Of a stretch of DNA of 64,000 nucleotides, positions 35,201-46,982 are shown piece after piece. Both the position numbers and the translations under genes were made by a program. The stretch is from contig CP136062.1 of NCBI GenBank assembly GCA_032622095.1, forward strand, positions 224,396,578 to 224,460,577, in the 5' to 3' direction. The first letter of the stretch is position 1. Every line of letters begins with the position of its first letter. The stretch comes from Siphonodentalium dalli. Taxonomy: Eukaryota > Mollusca > Scaphopoda > Gadilida > Siphonodentaliidae. The notes under the pieces are model-generated. The model saw nothing but the letters and a program-made list of their open reading frames with translations. It did not search any database and was not told where the DNA came from.

Positions 35201-35835
35201 AATGTTTATAGTAATCTCACAAAATGTTCCCGAACACAACCCGTAATAAACTTTTTCCGTTCAAACTGTATACTCAAATATTTCTAGTGGGGTCGATACC
35301 CCTTGGTAGTAATTTGATCTATATGACATGTTCCCGACGTCCAATCGTCATACATTTGGTACTGCTAAATCGGGAAATGACGCATCTTGCACCATGCAAT
35401 AATTTTCCGTTAAAAATGTTTATAGTAATCTCACAAAATGTTCCCGAACACAGCCCGTAATAAACATTATCCGTTCAAACTGTATACTCAAATATTTCTA
35501 GTGGGGTCGATACCCCTCGGTAGTAATTTGATCTATGTGACATGTTCCTGACGTCCAATCGTCATAAATTTCGTACTGCTAAATCGGCAAATGACTCGCC
35601 TTGCACCATGCAAAAATTTCCGTTAAAAATGTTTATAGTAATCTCACAAAATGTTCCCGAACACAGCCCGATAAAGCGCGCCGACCACTACCTGTAATAA
35701 ACATTTTCCGTTCAAACTGTATACTCAAATATTTCTAGTGGGGTCGATACCCCTCGGTAGTTATTTGATCTATATGACATGTTGCCGACGTCCAATCGTC
35801 ATAAATTTGGTACTGCTAAATCGGCAAATGACTAA
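32284..35835 (+). repeat. Satellite array, ~215-265 bp unit, about 9-10 copies
   Basis: Unit landmarks in order: caaatatttctagtggggtc, gatacccctcggtagtaatt, gacatgttcccgacgtccaa, ttggtactgctaaatcggca, ttccgttaaaaatgtttata, gtaatctcacaaaatgt, aacacagcccgtaataaac. Unit starts fall near 32284, 32503, 34103, 34327, 34541, 34806, 35042, 35264, 35474 and 35713 (last partial). Three units (34541, 34806, 35474) carry a ~21-bp extra block 'ataaagcgcgccgaccacta'. Each unit has a GGGGT-CGAT-ACCCC hairpin. Short open frames here are repeat translations. Confidence 0.95.
32669..34054. mobile_element. TA-flanked DNA transposon (1386 bp) inside the satellite
   Basis: Inverted ends CCGTACTGACCCG / CGGGTCAGTACGG, flanked by TA (32667-32668, 34055-34056). 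Uninterrupted satellite units read gtttatagtaatctc at this point, so insertion into a TA with its duplication is directly visible. Subterminal 'gtgtttaagcccaccc' motifs appear at both ends. No intact transposase, so Tc1/mariner-like by target only. Confidence 0.88.
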
Positions 35836-37897
35836 TTTGATTAATTTACACGAATGTTTGGATAATATATTACGTACGTGATCTTCACAAAATATATACA
35901 GCTTATTACTATGGGATAACCTAGATACATATATACTAGGCGACACATTTGGTGATTAGCAATATGTTTAATGGATTATTTTTAACATTTTCATTATGGT
36001 ATACTATGCTGATACTTATATATCGATACCCAATTACCGGCCAACACCTTGAGATACAGTCACTGTACATCCAGCAAATAATAACCGCCATTGTCGACAA
36101 TTATCAGGACAATACACGCGAAAACAAAATCGTCAAATGAACTGAATAGTTTTATTATATTAGAAAACGCTCTTTATTACATTTCTGAAAACGAACGCAT
36201 GAACTTAGAACAGAAATAACACTAACATATACATTTTGCGCTCCTGGAAAAAGCATACTACATGCATAACTCTACATTGTATTTTAAATTCCATTTCCAT
36301 ATCTTTATTAAAGATATATTTTTGACGTTATATCTACTCAGTATCTTATTTGAATTCAGGCATTCTATAAGTCACAAAAATAACACACACAGCAGCCTGT
36401 GTGTGTATTTGTACTTACCGTCTGCAGTATCGAGATTCTTAATCCCGTTATGTAATCGATGGCAATGATCAACCCATGCATTATCGAGACATACGTCTAA
36501 CTAACTACTCGTTATGTAATTATGACAATACCCAGCCCATTGTTTGGCGGTCTCTTTGTAGATTGGGTCCCTCTTTGCTTGGATGAATTATAATCAGTAC
36601 AACGACGATATGACTTTTTCTGCTATAATATTAACACGAAAACTAAACCCCGACCAAAAAGAGTCCATAACAACTTACGGATACAATATTTTCACTTTAT
36701 TTTTCACATAGCTCAGTCAGTGTAGCTAATTGTTTTCCATGGGTAGACGTGCATATATAAAACAATGAACTACCGTAAACGGCCAATATTGTGCATGTTG
36801 TACCGATGCATTATCTTATATATTGGAGGCGACCTATGGGTGACTTGCATATTTAGGAAAATTCATTGGCACGGGGTTTTCGCATAATAATCTTTTAAAA
36901 TATATAAAAAGATAAATTCAACAAGTTTTTTTGTCATAAATGTTGCATTTAAAGATAGGGGCGGCGTTGGCGGTGGATATGCTGTTAAAATATTCACCTC
37001 CGTCAAAAACCGCCATAAACAGAAGGAATAGTGAGATATAGACAGACCCTGTTCTTATGCCAATCAGAAATATGGTATAAACAGTATGTTATTGTCAATC
37101 TTCCCTCTTTGTTATGTAACCAAACGCGCAAAAAACATTACGTTTGGCTTTTGTTTAGACCCGGATATGGTGTAAACAGTATTTATTTAGTATCCCAGAT
37201 TTATACAACAATTTACAAAATGATGTTAATATATATATATGTAAGTATGATAAGTCTGAGAGAGAAGAGGATTTGACATCAAGCGCCAGGCGCTTATATG
37301 GAGCCATCTCCTAGACCCGGATATGGCATAAAGAGCGTTATTTGTTACTGTTTCCTGAAATCCTCCTGGGCGCTTCGAGACGGAACTCCTTATTGAATCA
37401 CCACATGACACCACAAGCCCAGCCTATTGTTGAATTTATTGTAACTTAGAAGCGTTAACGCGCAAATGTTTGACCGATTTGTTCCGACATAAGTTACCAC
37501 TCCTGTGAGTCTGACCATTCATGACTCGTTGTGTCATTTAAACCCTTATTCGCGCCCATCTATACATTCATCTCCATTTCAGCGCACCACTCCATGCAGG
37601 CTCGCTCAGCAGCATCATCAACACAAACATTAAAGGGACACATCGGGACTCCCCCATACCCCGTATTAAAGCTCGTGGGCTTTTCCCCATACAACAATCA
37701 ATTCAACTCAACTTTTGCCGTGTTCAGACATGACGTTTTTCTATGTTCAGTATCCTCAAACAACAACCGAGGGGTGAAGGAGAAGATCTCTCGATATTTT
37801 CGACCATCCCGGGCGCTTCGCGCCCTTCTACTCTTTTGCGCTACATCAATCTTTTCTCTCTCACTGTCAGCAATAAGTTTAGTATAATTTGTCGATC
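35836..37897. other. Intron, sparse features
   Basis: 36806-36880 is a diverged 'tgcattatcttatata' hairpin MITE. 37250-37305 is the inverted partner of the 28370-28440 repeat. 37531-37887 is a 118-codon frame without recognisable domains. Confidence 0.5.
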
Positions 37898-38015
37898 ATG
37901 GACCAGAATAAAAACGCTCTTTTAGGATCCAGCTATGTACACATCGAATGCCTAGCCGATTTTTGTGGAGAAGATTTACGCATCAACACACAGCAGCAAT
38001 TCGCATTTAAATCAG
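37898..38015 (+). CDS. Possible first exon of a small spliced frame, function unknown
   Basis: ATG at 37898 opens a frame (MDQNKNALLGSSYVHIECLA...) that ends in phase 1 at a strong donor, atcag|GTAAGT at 38016. It can be joined to 39121-39251 after a good acceptor (aaattttcag), giving ~83 residues and a TAG. The second part is basic and ends in a Gly/Arg/Pro tail. I recognise no family. It lies in the same orientation within the CTLD C intron and could be a retroelement-derived or nested gene, or coincidence. Confidence 0.2.
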
Positions 38016-39120
38016 GTAAGTCTAATAATCAAATATTATAGTTTTTACAATAATTTCAACAATATTTGCATATTTCCACAATTGAACCGACAGGAGGTTG
38101 TCACAAAATAAAGAGCATTATTTCGCATAATTATACGTATTTGTTTTTACTTTAAAAACTAAATGAATGTCAGGCTAGCACTTAGTCATATATACAGTCA
38201 CATGTTTCACAAATCGAAGCAGCTCAATCAGTTCATTGTTCTTCAAAGGACCATTAGTATGCTACCGTCTATGTCGATCTGTCAATTGTCAAATGACCAC
38301 TACACAATGCATTCTAAACACTTCCATTGATCTTTGCCGACGACGCAACGTACATGTTTACAAGAGTCGGGAAATAAAAGACGACGTCATGGGTCTTTGA
38401 TGTTAAGCCACCAAGAAGAGACAATGTAACTTTCAATTTATGGAAGACGTTTGATCTGGCACCCGATTCTGACTTTGAATAATTTCGACTGAATATGAAG
38501 TTTGTCAGAATGGATAAAGCACTACAACTCGTGTGTAAAAGATACCGTTGACAGTCTCACGCTGATTAAGGACCGAGTACGAAAATTATGTAGTTATTTG
38601 ATTTAACAATATTTTATTATCCCTCAATAAACAAAATACAAATAAAGATAATACAGTTGGTGAATATGGATGAGAGGCGATAAAGGGATCGGAGCACAAG
38701 TTACAGAACTTAAGGACGCTCCTATTCCTTGTATGAACGGAGAATACTGATTCATTTCATTTGGACATATTTGTCAAAAAGCTGAAGAAATTTCATTATT
38801 ATCATTATTATGTTTTTTTGTTTTTATATATATATGTATAGTATCAGTAAAATAATTCCAAAAGTAGGGGGATGTAGTTATTGTCGTGGGCATCAGTTTT
38901 ACGCACCCGAACAAGTACATAATGTCCAGTTTATCGTCTTTATAACACTTTCTTGGATTTCTGGATTAGAAGCCACGAATATTTCAATGCGAAGTAAACA
39001 TATATAGAAACACTTTAAATGACTAAGAATTATAATGAAATATAAAGAAAATATAATGAAATATAAAGAAAATATAATTTGTATGGGTTGTAATAATATC
39101 AATAATATTTAAATTTTCAG

Positions 39121-39251
39121 GCATGGTGTTGTTTCCAACAGCAGCCCAGAAACAGATGAAAAAGGGGTATCACAGCTACGTCGACATCTTGAAGAAATGG
39201 GGGCCCAGTTCACTCACTGGCCGCCGCACTAGCCCGCCAGGTTTCCGCTAG
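39121..39251 (+). CDS. Possible second exon of the small spliced frame
   Basis: Preceded by aaattttcag; continues the 37898 frame with GMVLFPTAAQKQMKKGYHSY and terminates at TAG 39249-39251. No homology recognised; see the first exon for the argument and its weakness. Confidence 0.2.
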
Positions 39252-40815
39252 GGAAAAATAAATGGGTCCGGTCCTGGGTGGTGGGGGCACAGTTCCCACA
39301 AGAAAATGTTCCGTTTTACAACAGCGGCGGAAACGCCAGTTCCATGCATCTGAGACACTGGAGAAATACACATGCATGCGCCATCAGCATGTCACATCAA
39401 ATCGGCTAACGATGGACGGTAGCAAAGTTTTCCTACCGATACAATCACGACGGCGGACGGTGCCTTCAGAATTGAACGAGGATGTCAACCAGTGTCTTTC
39501 TGTAAACAGTGCTCGCAAAAATGTGCATTCTCGGACTAAGCACCCAACGTTTTTTTTAAAGGTGATTTACTGAAATCTTAGGAATGTGAACAGACATGAA
39601 ATCTTTGGTGCAATGTGGAGGTCAGTGCAAAGGTCAAACTGGGATCAGAGTGCTACATCGCTAATCTCCCCAAGCTGCAAAATAGGGTGGCGGGGTAACA
39701 TCGCAAGAGCTATATCTGACCTTCACCCCAGAATGGCAGTCACGTTATATTAAACTAATTAACGGATCTCTTTCCGGTGGTTTTTAGAACACCAAATTGG
39801 GTGGAACATCCTGATAAAATTATATAAGCAAAATTGTACATGCGGGGTGGGTGGAGTCGATTTGTGAGTATAGATGCGCGCCATACAAGAATACCGTTAA
39901 CCCAGGTCAAGGACGAGTATAGCTCTTCCGACGTTACCACTCTTCCATAAAACAATTCAGTCCCCTTGCTAAGCTAACAGGGGACTAAATTCGGACTTTC
40001 AGCTTGAGTCTCCCCTTCGTAATTGGAAATTCTAATTTATAATAATTAGAACTAATTTATATTGATCTTACAATCGCTCTATTGAGCAACTATTCGTGAC
40101 TTTTCCCCCATGATTTGAAGAGAATCAATGGTTTTCCGGATGGGGTCGGAAACATAAGGAATTCAAGGACTTGGAAAATTTATTTTAATATTCAAGAATT
40201 AATTCCACAGAAGGCGAATTTGGTGACGCTAGCAGACTAGCGCCACTAAATTCACTTTCCGAGGACCATTTGTAAAATTTTCGAACAGTTATTTACAAAA
40301 CTTATTGATGTCGACAACAATCGGAACCATTGTCTACGGCCATATTGCAACATGCTCAACAATAATTCTGTGGTTTCCTGTAACTGAACGCGACGTAAAA
40401 AAAACGATCCATTTATGGCACCGATTTGCTGACGAAATAAGTCTGCAGCTGATCGACGCACGTGAGGCTCGAGAAATTCGGCATACCGCACAGAGTCCTG
40501 CTCAGCTTATTCTGGTGGCATTGATGTTTTCCGCCTTTGATGTTTGCTGCCTTTGATGTTTTGCTCCAATGTATTTGCGTGCTATTCTTATTGTGTTTTT
40601 TTTGCGGGAGATGGACTGTGTCGATTTCATTTTGTTAATATTAATGAAAATAAGTGTAGATATATAGCCTGTCGACACAGACAAGACTGAATAAGTTTTT
40701 AATAACGTCATTTATTTGGGTATGAGCGGGATTTGTTGCAACGACCGACGGGGGGAATGGGTCCTTGGGAGAGACCCGCAGCCGGCCTGGCGGAAACCCT
40801 AACTGTTCTCTGTTC
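39252..40815. other. Intron stretch with a fold-back MITE arm pair
   Basis: 40205-40270 is a short copy of the 'agagggtgaatttagtga' fold-back family (gaaggcgaatttggtgacgc / gcgccactaaattcactttc). The frame at 39262-39573 has no recognisable motif. Confidence 0.45.
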
Positions 40816-41000
40816 ATTCACATAGGAGGAAATGACACAAGTGCAATATCAGAATAAAAAGATACCGTTTCCTGTTTGTTGAAGCTAGATGAGGAGTTCA
40901 GAGAAATCGGAACGCGTGTTTTAGTGGGTGAAATACTTTACAGTCCCAGATCCGAAAAAAGACAAGTGGTTGTGACTTGGGGACTTTCCTTAAGCAAAGG
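40816..41000 (+). pseudogene. SGNH-hydrolase-like fossil frame, probably retroelement-derived
   Basis: One reading frame with a single early stop (TAA at 40855) reads IHIGGNDTSAIS, then LLKLDEEFREIGTRVLVGEI, then LYSPRSEKRQVVVTW. The GGND block followed by V-x-V-x-x-I-x-x-x-PR matches the block III region of SGNH/GDSL esterases, the version carried in ORF1 or gag regions of several animal retroelements. The catalytic Ser block and the Asp-x-x-His block are not found nearby, so this is a remnant. No terminal repeats identified. Confidence 0.4.
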
Positions 41001-41608
41001 AAGCCCATAAACCAGCGTTTGAAGAAATCTCGCGGTGACGACTTCATCAAATCTGGGACTAGTCCCAGATCAAATTCAAAGATATTAAGTTTCCGCAAGA
41101 TTACAACGACGACCAGGTTCATCTGTCAGACACAACAACAGACGACCGTGGATTCTCAGGAGCGAGAAAGTATTTCCTATGCGTGAGGAGAGTTTTCATG
41201 GGGCAACGTGGATGGCCGGTTGTCATTATGCCGCAGTGAGACCATCTCAGAATATATAGACTTCTGCTTTCCAGTGCATTATTGTACAATTATGACATAG
41301 CTCGTGTTATTTGTGAACATATCGACCATGTTGTATTTTATTTCAAAGATTTTCGGCAATAACATATTGTTACTGCGCCCAAGCGTTTGTCCGCCCATAA
41401 AGTAGTAAAATATTCTGGGTGGTATAGCATATTGTGAATAGGCTTGTGAGTCAGGAACATATTCAGTAATCCATCCATAATAAGAATAAGAGACACAAAC
41501 GATTACATATCTGCGAGACAAAACACTTCAAAGCATGTACACAGTCACGTCAACGCGAGGTTATCTTTTTTCCATTTATTAACAAAGATATATAAAGCAT
41601 TTAATTGT

Positions 41609-41695
41609 GATATAAAATTTGACAAAAAAGTACTCAGGCATTATTTCATGTCGACATGAAATAATGCCTGAGTACTTTTATGTCATATTTTGCTT
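41609..41695. repeat. Long perfect palindrome
   Basis: 41626-41679 is a perfect 54-bp palindrome centred on GTCGAC (41652/41653), with 27-nt arms and no spacer; pairing extends to about 41609-41695 with two mismatches. Arms contain agtactcaggcattatttca. Confidence 0.93.
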
Positions 41696-43029
41696 GACCA
41701 ATTAGAAAAATGAAAGCAGGCCATCTGACATCATCAACCAATCAGAAAATAGCCTGTGCGATCAAAGGCTACTTTTGCCGCCCGGCAACGGAGATCCCTT
41801 TCTGCGGATTGATGTTATACACCATAAGTTAACTGAGTTTTGAATAGCAAATGGCATGAAAAACAGATGTCACATAATTTTTTTTTTGTAATGAATTTAA
41901 TATTGTTTTTTTGTACCGAATATTAAACAATTGTAACGCCACAATTATGATCTTTTATAGACATCCCGTATCACAGTTTTATGCATGATGACTCCGACAT
42001 ATTATTCTCATGCTGCCCACTATAATGCTTAGGGCGTAAAATATTATTTGATATTAATTGACATTATTATTGCCGACTTTGATCTTACATCACACATGCA
42101 CCCCATTTGTAAAGTTGAAGCCGCTAGCTATGATTTTTGTAAATACATTTGGGGAATACAAAATTTAGACATGATTTATTCCTTGTACTAGTAGCTGTAT
42201 TATGGGTGAAAATAGCTCAGTTATCGCATCTAATAATAAAAACCCGAGTCAGTTAGCATAGTTGACACTTGGTAAACTACAAATAAATATCAGAACACGT
42301 GTCCCTGAATAGATAGCTTTTTAAAGAGGATTTTTAACTCCGCCAGAAATCATCGGATCGTGACCAAATTTGAACTTGGCCTGTCTCTTCACGGCATGTG
42401 ATTAATCCGCATACCAAATTTAAAAACAATAAGATAACAAAATAAGTCGAACAGTACTAAAACAATGGGCGGACCGAAGCCATATTAGAAATTTTGGAGC
42501 TGATAAACTCACCACCAAATTGGGTTTACCGGTAGATCCAACCGACTAAAGATATCAACCGGAAACCACATAACTCCGGCTAAAATGAGCGGACCGAACC
42601 CATATTTGAACGCTACTGATATTTGGAACCGCTAAGCTCACATACCAATTTTTTTAAAGATCAGATCACAACTTAAGTTATCACCCGGAAATCATTTCCA
42701 CATGACCACTAGGACGGGCGCACGTACGGATGGACACCGGCTATTTTAATATCCTGCCCACGGATTCGTCCGTGACGACGACTTGAACAGTCTTGGTAAA
42801 AGTACTTTAGTATTAACGAAAATCACAATAAAATGTATCGACAAAAAGGGGTTAATAAAACCGGCCGTGGACAACCAATATAGCCCATACATGACGGCAA
42901 CACTCCATTAATATTTGCGCCAACCACAACCGATAATTTACACACGGAACGACTGTTCAGAGCTAAATATCAATTATCTCGTCTAGTGGGGTCTACCTTG
43001 TCTGGTTTTTAACGCAATGTTCGCGTCAT
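41696..43029. repeat. Intron with inverted copies of the dispersed 'accaaatttgaa' repeat
   Basis: 42340-42760 carries reverse-oriented units (ggaaaccacataactccggc, gcggaccgaacccatatttg) related to the array at 43030-43480. The rest is AT-rich and unassigned. Confidence 0.5.
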
Positions 43030-43480
43030 GTGTTTTTTGGTTTCCGGATGATAACTTGATTTTGGATTGTTTATATGGATTACTTACTACTGATTACTTT
43101 TGTGGATTACTTATATCATAATACAGCTCAAGTTCGAATTTCGGTTTAATCCAATAATTTTTGCGAGAGTTATGGCCCTTTTTTGTCCGCGACCTGACAT
43201 ATAAAACCCCAAAAGTTGGTGTCCGGATGATAACTTTAGTAGAGTTAATCAGATTTAAACCAAATTTGGTATGTGTCTTTCTCCCAGCAAAACACAGGTC
43301 AAGTTCGAATTCGGGTTCTGCCGGCCAATTGTCACCAGAGTTATGTCCCTTTTTTACTTAGAATTTTTGCCAATTTGAGGTTTCCAGATGATAACTTTAG
43401 TAAATGTGTACTGAATGAAATTAAATTTGGTATATGTAGGTTTACTAGCACAAAAGACAGATCAAATTCGATTTCGTGTT
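43030..43480 (+). repeat. Tandem copies of the 'gtttccggatgataactttag' repeat
   Basis: About three ~110-120 bp units with the words gatgataactttagt, caaatttggtat, cagcaaaacacaggtcaag and agagttatg. Same family as 30700-31090. Confidence 0.75.
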
Positions 43481-46135
43481 CCGCCATGCCAATTTTTATG
43501 CGCAAACAACGGTCGTATCAAGCCGACGCTTAGAGGCGGACATGAGGTCTACCGACCTTTTATTCAGTTTAGATTTACCTGATTTAATAACGTTTTTTAT
43601 GGGCAAACAAGAGGACATATTTAGCCTTGCCCACCGAATTAGGGGTTTGACTTGGGGCTGATTTATTAAAATTAATAGATATTTGCACTTGGTTGCATGG
43701 ACTGAAATCTTCCCCCTGCAGCTAAGGCCAATATAAATAAATTGCTAGATTTACATCCAACTTTTTCAGAAAAATGGTGCAGGAGGGCGAATTTCATTTT
43801 TTATTTTTCATTTTTCCTAACATAAATGGCCATGGACAGTTCTATATAGATATTGCCGCAGTATCCTATCCTATATAATACATGGTGATTTAGATTGTCA
43901 TTGAAATGTAATTTTATGGTTAAGGCATGAGAACAAATCTTACATGTACATTTAAAATAACAAAATAAAAAAAAATTGAGGCGGGAACTAAAAATAGGGT
44001 CGGGAGGGGATGTAAATCAAGTAATTTTATAATATTGGCCTAACATAACGGTTCCTATTCTCTCAAACCATAGCAGAAATCCTGATTTAGATATGCCTAT
44101 TTTTATGATAAAAACTCAATGTTTTATTAATTGTCAGTATATGTGAGTACTTATTTTATCCACTGCTTACTAAGTCTATTGCCTACATAAAATTAAGCTT
44201 GCCCAAAAAAAACCGTTACTTTGACATTTTGTTTTCATCCATAATTCATTGCAATTGATACAAAATGCATAAAAAGGATATGTGTTTTTGCTCTAAAATT
44301 TTTCTAAACCATTACAATTAGGCCAGTTTAGAATAAATATAAAACAAATCAATGGACTTTTTCGCACTAAGCTGCACTCCAGTTTGCTCAATCACTTCAT
44401 GAATAAAGGGACCTGTGAATATTCGAGATTCGATTCGATATCGGGCACGCTGATTCGGATATATTTGAATCGGTGTTACTTCTGTGTAGTCTCATTTTTT
44501 TGTGTCTAAATAACACATGCCAAATGACCTGAGGTCACAAAAATTGAAGCACAAGGTTGCCAAGTTAGGCCAAAAAAAAAAGTTTTGGTTCTCAGGCCCC
44601 GCCGCATTGAATAAAAAGGGCCACATTAGGCCTTTTTATTGCAATGCCTGATGTTATGACAAAAAAACTTACGAAAAAACAAATTTGAAAAAAATAAAAA
44701 AAATAAAAATTTGTTGTTGATTTTATCAACATGTCCATAGTAGATATGTGTTGAATATTAGTGTGCATTAGGCTCTAACATGTAATGTGTTAAAAAGTGA
44801 CTTGAAGGCTTACAACATGAAGTAGATGACTACAATTAAGAAAATGATTAGCTTATCGGCCTTATCCTCATGCTCTTCTTACAATTAGTCATTGTGAACA
44901 ACTTACACTAATTGTAACTTTATGCAATTGAAAGGCACAGGACTAAATTCAGGATCACATATTAGAATGGGGAGGTATCAGTTTTTAGACAGTAGTTAAT
45001 GTCAGGGGCATTATATAATGTTAGGTAATCCTAGTCATACACTGGTAGTACAATGTCATTTTTATATAAGACTAAATGAGTTTATATGCATAACAGTTCC
45101 CTCTACATTTCTGGTTATTACTAGACAGAGGAAGGTATCTTTGTCCATGCTTACTATGCGCAGAAAAAAATAAAAAATAAAAATAAAACCCTCCCTCCCT
45201 CATTGATTTGAAGAAAAAAATTGCCCGAGAACCAAAAAACTTTTTGTTTTTTACCTTAGCCAATGTAGGTAATTTTGAATGTATGTCATTCAGAATAGAC
45301 GTGCTTTTGCAAATTATGTGCTTCGATCGCAACCCGTGACGGTGATCAATCATAGCACATATTTGTAATCTGTATCGACACTATGCAAATTGTCTACATG
45401 ATCGCTAGATGCGGAACTCAATTGATTACCTTATGTTTAGAACTTCATATATCCAATTCAGATTATATGAATAAAATATATGTCAGCCGCCGTTATGAGC
45501 GACAAAACATAGATTGGAATGAACAGAAATGTTGAGAAACCTTAGAACAATCGGTCTATTACTTTCTTAAATGGACGTTATCATGTGAGACCAGTTATTT
45601 GCGACACTGCCTGTAGAATTCCTATAAATTCCTACTTTCAGTTTCTTTTTCCCGAGAAATTGAGAGTTTACACCAAGTTTCGATCCGTTGTATCTTGTTG
45701 ATAACATTTAACACTTGTAACTTGTGTCTGTTTTCTGGGACCCCCTCCGTGAAGACAACTACTGTGAATATGTGATGTAGGTGTTTGATCTTTTGTGGGG
45801 TGAAAAGTTTAACAGATAACAACCATTGGTATCGGACTACAACAATCATATAGCTGAACGGTGTACCCATGTCCACTTGTGTCAAATCTTTATTAAATAA
45901 TGTAGACAAGTGACTTCCATTCCATGGAGTTTGTGATACGTTGATTGAACTGGCTTCAAGTGTCTTACTGTCACTTCTTGTGTCATGTTCGCCATGACAC
46001 AGCTAGATAGAAATTCAATGCAACATATCACAAAGTCTCCATGAGACTGAAAGTGACTTGCCTATGTCATGACTTTCCCTAAAAAAAAAATACAAGTTCC
46101 AACCGATGTTTAAGGAGATTTGCATTGCCATATAG
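43481..46135. other. Intron, one possible inverted-repeat element
   Basis: 44570-45262 is bounded by inverted similarity (aagttttggttctcaggc versus gcccgagaaccaaaaaactt), possibly a ~0.7 kb non-autonomous transposon. A 'gattcgattcgatatcg' motif near 44430 recurs at 51670-51750. Otherwise nothing recognised. Confidence 0.4.
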
Positions 46136-46982
46136 TATCTCCGTCAAAAGTATCTTGCCCACTGAACTATATGGTATATTATCCCAAGTAGGAGGGGTTA
46201 ACTCTCAGAGTTGAAAAAACGGTACAAAAATTCTATGGTACATATCCTCTGTCATGTTCATGACACGTGTAATCACGTGATTTCTGACACGTAGTGAAGT
46301 ATAAGCCATATTTTTTATCCCTCCTGCCTGGGAAGGACGTCACTCTTACGAAGCTAAGTTGCAGTTTGTATAGCAAAAACAATTTTGTTTTTGTATTATA
46401 CAAACAACATTATTTCTTTGCTTATAGTTGAAAATTATGTACAATTCACATAAAGATTACGACGGTTTGTTCCGAATAGAATAATATCGGAATCGGATGA
46501 CTCGTTTCGTTTTAACCGACTGTCTTCAATAATTTTATTCGGTCAATGATTTAATAATATCCGTTGTCTATGCAGACAATATGCAACGTTTCTGGCCTAT
46601 TTAAAGGCAGAACATTCGAGGCACCATTGGATATGACTAAAGACGCTGATCGTTTTCTTTATAACAAATCTATGGCATACAGGTGACGTGTTATTTAAGT
46701 TACCACGTGCGTTGAAAAAACAGTGTTTAAACGCTTGTGAAATAGGCTGATAGGATTGTAAAATCCCGAATGTCAATTTGAACCTTTTTCACCCTGGATG
46801 ATTAACAATGGGGCCGTTACTGCCGTGGTTGTCACATGGTAACATAACATTGTTCGCAATCACATTAATTACTTTCACAGGACTGCTAATCGAGGTAAGA
46901 CCAGGTTCATGAATCGCCTTCCCCGTAGCTCCCCTTGAAGTCGCTTCCCTCGTTTCGAGGTCCCAAGAGTAGAGAATGAAAG

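Noticed and set aside
32284-35835. Series of 60-108 codon frames containing MFPTSD/MYDMFP-like starts
   Set aside because: The same peptide recurs at satellite periodicity and shifts frame with unit-length changes.
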